This document shows, one piece after another, positions 53,852-63,389 of a stretch of 64,000 nucleotides of DNA (position 1 is the stretch's first letter; the number at the start of each line of letters is the position of its first letter). A program made the position numbers and the translations under genes. The notes beneath the pieces were generated by a model, which was not told the DNA's origin, searched no databases, and saw nothing but the letters and a program-made list of their open reading frames with translations. The stretch is from Arachnopeziza araneosa (lineage: Eukaryota > Ascomycota > Leotiomycetes > Helotiales > Arachnopezizaceae): assembly GCA_003988855.1 (NCBI GenBank), contig QYAI01000011.1:124001-188000 (forward strand), given 5' to 3'.

Positions 53852-53877
53852 CACGTGCGTCGATTGAAGCCAATCAG
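53852..53877 (+). promoter_or_regulatory. CACGTG + GCCAATCAG promoter module of the PSST gene
   Basis: CACGTG at 53852-53857, then a 12-nt gap, then CCAAT at 53870-53874 within GCCAATCAG, about 120 bp before the start codon. Motif order, orientation and near-identical spacing match the module before nuo24. Confidence 0.6.
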
Positions 53878-53995
53878 AGCTAGGATGTTTTTCGTGACAT
53901 CGACGACTCTTGAATCAGACCCGTTGAGTGATCGCCTCTCTACTCTACCACCTTCCTTTCCTTCTCTTCTCTCTTGACGTCGCGCAATTTACGAG

Positions 53996-54974
53996 ATGAT
54001 CTCTTCCAAGAGATCTGCTGTTGCGCTGGTTCTGCGTGGTATTTGTCCTTTGAAGAAGCTCGGTGAAGCTTGATTGCCGCTGAATCCCACTAACATCTAT
54101 ATCTATAGCCAAGCCAACATCCTCTCTGACTTCCTATCGATCAATTGCAGCAATATCATCCTCTTCCTCCAAACCAGCAGCTGCAGTAACGCCGCAGAAT
54201 GTGCACGGCAACTCAGGAACCCCACCACGATACAGCGTGACGGGTAAGGAGAGACGAGAAGTACCGTTGCCCAGCCAGGAAGGAAAGAAGGGTGCTATGC
54301 AATATGCATTGTATGTTGGCACATTGACGTCGTGACTTGGTGGAGCCCGTTGCTAACAACTTGTCCTCAGAACAACGATGGATCAAATAGCCAATTGGGC
54401 CCGTCAAGGCTCTCTCTGGCCTATGACCTTCGGACTTGCCTGCTGTGCCGTCGAAATGATGCACTTATCAACCCCTCGTTACGATCAAGATCGACTTGGT
54501 ATAATCTTCCGTGCCTCTCCTCGACAGTCCGATGTCATGATCGTTGCCGGGACCCTGACCAACAAGATGGCTCCTGCGCTACGACAGGTTTATGATCAAA
54601 TGCCTGACCCGAGATGGGTCATCTCGATGGGTAGCTGTGCCAATGGAGGAGGTTATTATCATTACAGCTACAGTGTGGTTAGAGGGTGTGATAGGATTGT
54701 GCCAGTGGATATTTATGTGCCTGGGTGTCCACCGACATCCGAGGCGCTCATGGTAGGGCTTCAGGAGCTTTTGTTTGGTTACCAAGCTTACGGGATCATA
54801 GTACGGCATTTTCCAATTACAAAAGAAGGTAATTCAAGACTCATCCTCCTTCTCAAGACCTGTTGCTGATGAAATTATAGATGAGACACACCAAAATGTA
54901 AGATTCAATGCTAACCTAGTATCGAGCGGGGTGTACTAATAAATTATAGTACGCGGATTTGGTACAGGAAGTAG
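53996..54974 (+). CDS. NADH:ubiquinone oxidoreductase PSST subunit (complex I, NDUFS7)
   Basis: Carries iron-sulfur cluster N2, which passes electrons to ubiquinone. Six exons: 53996-54038, 54109-54310, 54371-54752, 54802-54828, 54881-54897 and 54950-54974 (231 aa). A presequence (MISSKRSAVALVLR...) precedes the core. N2 ligands: MTFGLACCAVEMMH, VISMGSCANGGGYY and VPGCPPTSEALM. The conserved C-terminus YGIFQLQKK|MRHTKI|TRIWYRK is assembled only from exons of 27, 17 and 25 nt. Without these splices the frame runs into an unrelated tail ending at a stop near 54867. All six exons join in phase. The upstream CACGTG/CCAAT module matches nuo24. Confidence 0.95.
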
Positions 54975-55679
54975 ATATTTCCGAACGGTTTACTGGTGAA
55001 GGATTCCCTAGATGTATAAAGCTTAAGACTGCACATAGTCGGGATTCAAAGGAGTTTGAGTGGTTTGCAGAATCGAGAATAAATTTAAAGAATCGTGCTC
55101 CTTAGACCTGTAAACAGTTCCAACATCGTGCGAGATATCTTTGAAGGGGAATTTGGCTCGAGGCGATCATTTTTACTGCTGCAGTGCATGTGATAAATGC
55201 CGAAGTCCTGGCAGAGTTAAATATAGTAAGAATCATATGCCAGCCTTTAAGGGTCTTGTTACTCGATCGATGCTGTTTGGGCAAAATGCCGGCATGTTTT
55301 TACACCTATTCATGGACTTTGGAAGGGTGTGATAGGCTCGATAGATTTCAGAGACCTAATTGATAGTTGTGAAGCTGAGTCCCCAGTGCTAAATTAATGT
55401 TGGAAGGACCCGTTATATGCAAGACAAAAGTTACGATCATAGCATAGAAACTCAGGTATGCAGTAGATAACAATCAATATTTCGAGGATATCGTCATCCA
55501 CGATTACAAGATTTAAACCAGTCACCCCCTTCCCCTAATATGTTCAATTAAAACAAACCATCTCCGTATTCCTAGCTAGGCGCCTTGCACGCTCAAACGC
55601 TTAAACAAAAACTCAAATATATCTCCTTCCAGATTTCGAACATGCAGCTCATCCAACCCATATCATCGTCCCCAGTCAT
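54975..55679. other. Convergent intergenic region
   Basis: About 700 bp between the PSST and GPI-protein stop codons. AT-rich. The frames at 55141-55332 and 55585-55782 lack support; the latter partly overlaps the surface-protein gene on the other strand. Confidence 0.55.
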
Positions 55680-56271
55680 CTACAGAAGCGCACCCATAAC
55701 ACCAACAACGCCCATCAACACGCTACCCGCGCCCATCTTGCCTGCAGCAGCACTCTTAGCGGTGCTTGAAGGACTAGCTTGAAACCCAGTAGCCGAGGTG
55801 GTGCTCGATCCAGTGGTTGCAGTCCTGATGGCACCAGATTCGGTTCCGACTGCGTTCGTTGCCGTGGTGTCTCCAGCGGATGTGGTTGTCGCGGTAACAG
55901 GATTTCCGGAGAAGGCGCTTGAGGTGGATGATATGTAAACAGAGGCGTCATTGCAGTAGGTCTCTTTTGAGGAGAGGGCTGCAGCTTGTCGAGAATCGTT
56001 CGGGCATTGATTGAAGCAGCTTTGAGGGTGTTAGTGCGAAGAGGGAGGAAGAAGGGAAGACACACGTCAAGATGTCACTGTATTTCTGGCAGAGGCAATT
56101 GTAGTCGGTTGAAGCACAGCCTTGGGCAATGGCTGTGGTGCTAGCTATGCATGCTTCGAGGACTGCTTGAGCAGCGCAGGCCGATGTTGTGCCAGCCGTG
56201 TAAGAGTAGGAGGTCGTCTGGGCTGTGACAAGGGAGAGGAAGAGAGAGACTGGGAGGAGAGAGAGTTGCAT
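55680..56271 (-). CDS. GPI-anchored cysteine-rich, Ser/Thr-rich surface protein (CFEM-like)
   Basis: Predicted cell-wall or plasma-membrane surface protein. Exons 56066-56271 and 55680-56019 are joined by a 46-nt intron and give 181 aa. A signal peptide (MQLSLLPVSLFLSLVTAQ) is followed by a domain with eight cysteines (SACAAQAVLEAC, QGCASTDYNCLCQKYSDILT|CFNQC, TYCND). A Ser/Thr/Gly-rich stalk and a hydrophobic GPI-attachment tail (SVLMGVVGVMGALL) follow. Such proteins occur widely in filamentous fungi, but function differs between members. CFEM membership is probable by cysteine number but not certain. An in-frame TTG further upstream is not used. Confidence 0.8.
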
Positions 56272-56381
56272 CTTGATAGATGGGAGCTTTGAGACTTGGT
56301 AGAGAAGCACGGCAAGAAGGATTATGAATTATAATGATGGAGATGGTATGGGGTCCAGAAGAACGAGTGTGAGGTCGAGGT

Positions 56382-56414
56382 GAGGAGAGGAGAGGAGAGG
56401 AGAGGAGAGAGAGG
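56382..56414. repeat. GGAGA pentanucleotide tandem repeat
   Basis: Consecutive GGAGA-type units read directly, in the upstream region of the surface-protein gene. Confidence 0.85.
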
Positions 56415-56749
56415 GATTATTTGCTGGGGCAACGAGCGTCCCATATAATTTTGACCTCCACACGCTAAGATCTCCATCTGGTAGGCCTGAGCTCTGGAGC
56501 CCCTGAAGTAGCCAAGTGCGGTGCGCAGCATGGAGCTTCATGTTCCTCTGTTTGGGACCTTTGGGCTTCTGGCACTTCGCTTGATTGGTCTCTGGGCATC
56601 ACAATCTGGGCGTTGCGGCATGGCGTCCAACAGATGCCTCCAGGACCGTAGTTTCCGTGCGACCTTGTCCCTGCCTCTCAATACGCCATCTTTCTCGCTG
56701 GAAGCCGATGCGGAGGAGAGCATTGGTATCCATGCGAGCGATCGAGGTC

Positions 56750-56784
56750 ATCGTCGTTGTCGTCGTTGTCGTCGTTGTCGTCGC
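56750..56784. repeat. CGTCGTTGT tandem repeat
   Basis: Three to four 9-nt units read directly. It encodes artificial poly-Thr or poly-Val runs in frames that are not otherwise gene-like. Confidence 0.85.
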
Positions 56785-57281
56785 TGCATCTCTCGTGTGG
56801 CTCAGGAGCGCCGAGCATTTGTGGATAGCGATGGTTGGAGCAGAAACGCAAGGGACCATCTGCAGTGGGCCAGGGCCTGCCAAGCCCCGTCTGAGAGAAA
56901 TTTGGCCCACCAAAACCAGTTGAACTGATCCCTGACGCCCTGGTCCACTCAACACGGAGGCTTAAAATTAGTTTGCATCTCTATTTATGCGAGCAAAAGA
57001 CCTGCTCTCACGGCAGCACTTTGGCAGCACAGCACAACGCATCACTTTGCAATATCCGCCATGGGGGATGATTGCCATGCATCATCAATGTGGTCTACTT
57101 AGTACGGTGCACTTGTTACATACAGAATGGGCTTTTCGGTCGTGAAAGTGATGATAATGCTGCAGCCCTGGAGTGCAATCAAGTTTCAGGACCATTCGCA
57201 TACGCGTGAAGACTCGAGTCTCCCAAGTCTTGGTAGGAAAGTACCATGATGGACCAAAAGAAAGCAACCCATTATAAACAT

Positions 57282-60045
57282 TTACTCCTGTCCAAAGCCC
57301 ATGGTCTCCTCCACCGCCATTGTCAGTTTGGTTTGCAACGCTTCTAAACTCTTGTATGGAGGAAGGTCAAGACGATTGAAGCTAACATCCTGTTAGTTAT
57401 CCGCAAGGCACGAGCTGGAACTGCATCAACATACCATGTGTGCGATTTCGGTAAATTATTCACCTCGCCTGCTTTCTCAATCGTGAAGCGTCTTGGTCCA
57501 TCGCTGCCCTGAAGATCTTTGAAGCCATTGACTGGAATTCGAGATGTACCAGTAGCAAATTGAAGAAGTCGTGATTTTTGTTCCCCATCCCAACTCCTGA
57601 TAGTCTGCCAGAAGAATTTGATGACCTCGTCTGACTCGGTGTAGCCGCGATAATCGGTGTGTTTCTTCCAATCCTCCACATCGATTTCGGCAATGCCACC
57701 TATCAAAAGTTCCAGCTCTCGCTCATCAAACACGTTGACAAGTTCGGCAGGGATCAATTCATGGAATCCAGTAATAAACGCCTGGAATTGCTCGTCAATT
57801 CGCTTCTGGATCCTCCATTTCACCATCAAGTCCACATATTCCTTTTTGTTCTCATCGGTAACCTCGATGTCACGTCCACCTGGCTTGAGATCCTCCACAT
57901 TTGTCACTCCAAATCTCTCATCCTCGGTAGAGAAGGTCTGGTCTAGAACACCTTCAATGGGGTTATCAAGCATCCATTGTAGACTGCGATGAAAGTCTGC
58001 GTCAACGCCTTCCATATCAGATAACGATACCGCTTTATTAAGCATCATTTTGTAGAGAGCCCCAATGAAAAATGCATCCAGGAAACGTCGATGGAAAATA
58101 GCCAAGCCAACAACACGGCCAATGAACTTAAAGTAGTTGAGATGTTCGGGGTTGATTCCAGAGTGAGGGTTGATCTGAAGTGTGTAATTGTCGTGTGCGG
58201 AATACTCGAATAAGCAGTAAAAGGGATTAAACATCTCGTGGGACAGAAGAAAAAAGAATTCCCTGGAAAGACCGCCATAATCGAGACCATCCTCGCCGTC
58301 AAACTTGATCATCAATCGCTTCTTTAAATCCGTTGCAGATTGTCGCATGATCTCAGCATAAGAGTCCTCGAAGATATGTGATCTTCGAACCTTAACGTGG
58401 CACTGGCCAGACAAGATACGGAGAGCTGGTTGAGAACGGAAGTAGATGAGCTTCCGGCGGAAATCCCGCTTGTATTGAGGAACGTTTTGATCCAGCGATG
58501 AAGGGAGGCGAGGGTCGTCCCACGTGGTGGTTTTGGTATTGTGATCCACAAAGTACACCCTCGCAGTATTTGTGAGTCTCATTTCCCATCCACTGGGTAG
58601 GGGTCCAAGTTGAGAGACAGGCTGCTGCTGAATGGTGTTGTTGGCATTCTGTCCACCATACATACGAATATACTGCTGTCTTCTAGGATCTACCCAAGTG
58701 GTTGTCCTGGTGTTATGGTCCACAAAATATGGCCGACCTTCCGGAGTATGCCTCTGTTCCCATAGTGGAGGAAGTTCGCCAGTTCCGGCAGTTGTAGCGC
58801 CTGTTGCCATCATCGTAGCAGAGTTTGCGGTACTATTAGCATTTTGCTGCTGCACCTGTTGGAGGTTAGGAGAGTTAGCACCAGTTCTATCTTCTGGCAA
58901 GGTGCGGTTTTGATGTCTTTGGCGTTCCACTTGGGTGTTTGCATCACGCTCACTCCGCTGCGTCTCAGTAGTTCCACCTGCGGAAGGTCTGTTCCAGCTG
59001 GTAGACCGCGTGTTGTGGTCCACATAGTATGTCCTCCCTAAGTTGTCTTCTCTTCGTTCCCACCCTGCTGGCAACCTTCCCTGTGCATCCTCAAAGGAAC
59101 TAAATGTTCCATTTTGTCTGACCGCTCCTGCTCCATTCGCCTGGGGATGTCCCAAGGCAGACCCAGCGCTGCCAGCAGCGGGTGCGTGACCTGGCGTAGG
59201 GCCTGTTGACATAGCTCCGTTTGCCATGACAACGCCGGATGGTTGGGGGGAATGTGAAGGGGTCGATGCCCCTGGGAACCCGGAAGCTGTAGACCCGTGT
59301 GGTGTGCTGAGAGAAGGGCGACTTGCGTTAGACGGATTGGGTGCCAAATTGGTAGACCTTGCTGGTTCGGACAGATTTGTAGAGAGGTTAACGATGAGCT
59401 TGCCATGAACAACAAGATTATCGGTGGACTTCTTAAGGTCTCGCGTAAGCATCTCTGATTCACACCGTTAGTGACTGTCCTGGGTTACACAGCTGGTACT
59501 CACGATCTTGTCCCGAGGAGAAATCAACTACATCTCCAACTCTGACATTTATCACGCCTAAGAACCCTTGGTCCTTCTTTTTGAACTTCTTTTGGTCGAA
59601 TATTTGTACTGCGAGGATGCTATCTTCGTTGGCGCGCCTAAACCTATCAGTCTCTGAGCTGACGGTGACGGTAGTCATTCTTACAAGTCAAAGCTCTCAT
59701 TCCAGTATGGATTCAAAGTTCTTTTGATAACAGTCGTGGTTTTGGTTTGCTCGCCTCCGAGGGTAGCCACTGCAAATGGATCTGGGAATCCTGTACATTT
59801 ATCAGCTATGATCAAGAGCCATTCTGGGAGGGGTTATATACTAAAAACATCCCTCTTGTATAGCCCATCAGCCGCAATTACTGGGTTTGATTAGTATAAA
59901 GGTGGCATTCGCTGCGGGATCAAAGGAAGCGTACTAGTCAATCGAAGATTGGGCTGCCTGAAAAACTGTCGTCAGTGATGCTTCTGGGTATGACGGTGGG
60001 GCAAACTCACGACGGCAGACTCGCATCCAACCTGCTGCTGGACAT
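57282..60045 (-). CDS. hulA: Rsp5/HulA-type HECT E3 ubiquitin ligase (NEDD4 family)
   Basis: C2-WW-HECT ligase ubiquitinating membrane transporters and adaptors. Seven exons: 60011-60045, 59935-59957, 59842-59880, 59685-59790, 59504-59637, 57435-59454 and 57282-57381 (818 aa). The C2 domain is assembled from four small exons (QPNLRLT|IIAADGLYKRDVF|RFPDPFAVATLGGEQ|...SFDL|RANEDS). Three WW domains follow: LPAGWERREDNLG...TSWNRP, LPPLWEQRHTPEG...TTWVDP and LPSGWEMRLTNTA...TTWDDP. The HECT domain runs from about residue 480. The catalytic cysteine in LPKSHTCFNRLDLPPY comes from a TG|C codon split by the last intron. The C-terminus VEETMGFGQE is complete. Confidence 0.96.
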
Positions 60046-60758
60046 TGTGATGGGTTGCCAAGTGCGGTGTTGGCAAGTGAGTTCAGGACAAAGATAAAGC
60101 TATTGAGTGGTGAGAGAATCAATATCCACTGGGGTGTTGCGAGGAAGAGTAGTCGTCGACTGTCCCCACGAACGGGGCTGTGCAACGACGTGAGGCGTTG
60201 CCAACCAACCGTCTGACAAAGGTCTTGGTCGATTTTGGTGATCGATTGACAATACAGGCGACCTAGACGTATGGAGAAGGCAAACGAAATACTCGCACGG
60301 GAAAAGAGCAGAGGATATGGATTAATGCAAGGTTGACTTTCTGCGGCAAAGTCGTCCTCTGCAACCCCCGCTAACGGGTTCAACTCTCACACCGGCGATT
60401 GGGTAAAAATAGAGAGCTCTAAAACACCACTGTTTCTCCCGCACTGCAAGTCAGAACATGAACCGCTACGGGATCGCAGACACTCAATTCTTCTCTGCAC
60501 CAGAAGGGTCACCCAGGCGCTTATCAGTCACAAGAGCATCTGGACCATGGCAAGCACCTCGTAGCTTGAAATGCAAGCACGTGCCTAGAATTGACGCCAT
60601 ATGGATCTACCTAGGTTCTGAGTGAGACTGTGAATCTCGAGTTGGTGCAAAAACTCCAGGCAACTGCCTTTCCGTAAACATCGACCCGTGTCCTAAGCCT
60701 CCAACTATCGTACTCTTTCCAAGCCTACCAGCCGTCTCTTACATACCTCAAGTGAACC
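60046..60758. other. Upstream region of the HECT ligase / 3' flank of the Pab2-type gene
   Basis: About 710 bp. The minus frame across 59934-60383 overlaps the first exons in another frame and has no domain. No distinct motif. Confidence 0.55.
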
Positions 60759-61555
60759 TCAATACGGTGAATATCCCCTTCCACGGGCTCCCCTATATCC
60801 ACCGCGATAGCCACCTCGAGGATTGAAGCCTCCACGATAACCACGGCCGCCACCTCTCATGCCGCCACCGCGACCACCGCGACCACCCCGAGTCATACCT
60901 GGAACATTTGTACGCTTCGGGACAACCTGCAAAGTAAATTGGTGAGCAAAGAGCATCAGAGGTGGAGCATTCCTTCCAACCTTCAGGTTGCGTCCACGAA
61001 AGACACTCTCGTTCAGGACAAGAGCTTGGGCAACTAAATTAGGTTCTGAGAACTCAACGTACGCATACCTGCATAAACCTAGATTAGCATCCGTCTCTTG
61101 CCAGGCAGCGGCGATCCCTTGAAAAGTCTTGAAAAGATCTGAATCATAGCACGAACCCTTTTGGATGACCGGTGAACTTGTCAAGGAGGATAGTAACACG
61201 ATTGATGGAGCCGCAGCTTTGGAAGTGCGACTGAATCTCCTCAGGCGACGCCTCGTAATCAACGTTGCCAACGAAGATGCTTCTTGAATCAATGTCCTCC
61301 TTGTCCTCGCGCAGATCGTTGCTCTGCTGGTCAAGAGTCGCCTGCATCTCACGAAGCTTTGCCGCTTCCTCTTCCATCTCTGCAACTCTTCTCTTCATGG
61401 CAGAAATTTCTTCCTAGTCCCGCAATTAGAACCACTCACTGAATGTACAGTACCATCATCTATCTGCCTACCTCGTCATTTCCCTCCTCTTCCTCCTCTG
61501 CTGCCATTACGTCGTCCTCCATCTTAGGCTCGATCTGAGGCTCGGTTTTGACCAT
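60759..61555 (-). CDS. pab2: Nuclear poly(A)-binding protein, Pab2/PABPN1-like
   Basis: RNA-binding protein of nuclear poly(A) tails and exosome-linked RNA surveillance. Exons 61472-61555, 61157-61413, 60981-61068 and 60759-60926 give 198 aa. An acidic N-terminus (EPKMEDDVMAAEEEEEGNDE) leads into a coiled coil (ISAMKRRVAEMEEEAAKLRE). The single RRM has RNP2 SIFVGNVDY and RNP1 KG|YAYVEF, joined across intron 2. The tail after NLKVVPKRTNVPGM is RGG/GYRGG-rich, the usual site of arginine methylation. Intron 3 (60927-60980) is 54 nt, a multiple of three with no stop, so its retention would insert 18 residues after the RRM. Confidence 0.93.
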
Positions 61556-62364
61556 GTTTGCAATTCCGGAGATTGGATCTATGCTCGACAGGCGGATTGT
61601 GCAGAGCAAAGGTCGATTAAAGAGCTTTTACGAAGAGGGACCTGAAATATGAGTTAGCCGAGGTTCTAGAAGAAAGGTAGCCAAGTGATAGAAGTGAATC
61701 CGCAATGTGACTCCGGAGTTGGGGAGAAAACTCGTAGCCAGGAGAAAGCTCCCGTGTGGTCTGCAATTTGCCTCGTGCATAACGAAGAGTGTCCCCGGAA
61801 CAAGAAAGTCACATTTCAGAAAACAGCGGTCTTAATCGTACCTAGTCGTGTTAATATAATACAAAGGTTGAAGTGAAGTCTGGGCTCTGGTAGAATCGAG
61901 GTCCATTGTTTTGGTAGAATTTCGCAAGGCTACGGTATCCCTTCCCGTGTGCACCCTGACTTTCGTCATTGCCAAGACCGAAGCTCAAAGGTTATCAAGT
62001 CGAGGCTGACAACTTCTGGAGCTTAGTTTCTGCGCATAATTTCTCCTTTTTCCTTCTTTGTTTCTTGTGAGCTTTTCTGTGGCATCACTGTCTCGCCCTT
62101 CAGCTGAAGTAATGTCCCCAATCATGCCGCAAACGGAACGACCCCACGAAAAGTCGTGTCAGGCAGAGCGATAAGAGCTGTACGCCACAAATCTGCGCAT
62201 AGATAATAGCAACAGCTGCCGCCCAGACTCAACCATCCTTTTCCCTCGAGTTTCTCGACACGCTTCTTGCCCGATATTTATTTTCTACTTGTGCATCTAC
62301 TCACCACTTGTTCTTGTGCAGAAGCAGCGCCTCCAATTCTGTTCTCAAGGCCTCTTCTATCATC
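61556..62364. promoter_or_regulatory. Divergent upstream region, pab2 / proton channel
   Basis: About 810 bp. The frame at 61685-61876 lacks support. No composite promoter module or repeat recognised. Confidence 0.55.
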
Positions 62365-63137
62365 ATGGCATCCCCGCCCCTATCCGATTCCCAGCCTTTG
62401 CTACAAGAGCACCACCACAGTGACCATCACTACAATGAACACAATCGTGCCACGCTCCCTCCCAACCGACGCACCAGATTCAAGCGATTCTACTCGGCCG
62501 GCCAGCTCTACGTGCAAGAATTCCTTTCTTCCAAGGCCCAGCACTACACGGTCCTGGGTTTGGTCTCGCTTGATCTGCTTGGTATCTTCGCCGACATTAT
62601 CATCAACCTGTATCAATGTGATGAGGGGGATACCGATCCTTTGTGGGATGATGTGCGTGAGGCATTGGGAATAGCTGGACTAGTCTTCTCCTGTGTATTC
62701 TTGCTCGAATTAATCATGAGCGTATGGGCTTTCGGTTGGAGGTTGGTCTTCTCTCATTTCTTCAGCTGCGTCGATGTTCGCTCATGGGCATTCCTTTCTG
62801 TTGTGCATCTATATGTTAACGGGGCAAAACTCCCTTCAGGTATTTCAAATCCTGGTTCCATTCTTTCGACGCAACTGTCATCATTGCTGGTTTCATCGTC
62901 GATGTCCTCTTGCACGGTATTCTTGAAGAGGTCGCTTCTCTCGTTATCGTGCTGCGTCTATGGCGCTTCTTCAAGATCATTGAGGAATTCAGTGTCGGTG
63001 CTGAAGAGCAATTGGACCAATTGGAACTGCAAATAGACAGGCTGAAGGAGGAGAATGCTGAATTGAGAGCGCAGCTGAAAAGGCATAATGGAACGGCTGA
63101 CGAGGAAGAGCAAGCCGGGTTGCACAATCAAAATTAG
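62365..63137 (+). CDS. Voltage-gated proton channel, Hv1/HVCN1-like
   Basis: Voltage-sensor-only proton channel of a cellular membrane. Exons 62365-62741 and 62840-63137 are joined by a 98-nt phase-2 intron and give 224 aa. S1 carries the selectivity aspartate (GLVSLDLLGIFADI, D70). S2 is VFSCVFLLELIMSVWAFG. S3 is SFDATVIIAGFIVDVLL. S4 reads VLRLWRFFKIIEEF, equivalent to the RxWRxxR Hv1 signature with Lys at the third position. A C-terminal coiled coil (EEQLDQLELQIDRLKEENAE) suggests dimerisation, as in animal Hv1. It lacks the pore domain (S5-S6) of cation channels. In fungi such channels would handle cytosolic acid or oxidative-burst charge; the role here is inferred. Confidence 0.9.
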
Positions 63138-63389
63138 TGGTGGAAACTCTCCAGTCGAGAATGGGTTAGGGAATTTTGCACTTCACGGCACATGCAAGGG
63201 AGAGGCAATTGTTAATGCTGCTGTCGATTCTTGTCAACTATACCACACGTAGTGCTTGTATGATACAGCAAAGTCTAACAAGATAAGTATTTCTAAATGT
63301 CGCGTGTATGCAATGGTACCGCAAAACAAAACGCATAATGGATAGTATCTCCGCGGTCTTCGCAACACTTGCTCTCCCGCAGTAGTCTT

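Larger units (their letters stand above)
56272..57281. other. Intergenic region with two simple repeats
   Basis: About 1 kb. It holds a GGAGA repeat (56382-56414) and a CGTCGTTGT repeat (56750-56784). The frames at 56521-56955 on both strands are generated by these repeats and lack domains. Confidence 0.6.

Noticed and set aside
56521..56955. Frames on both strands over the CGTCGTTGT repeat
   Set aside because: Repeat-driven, with no domain, signal or splice evidence.
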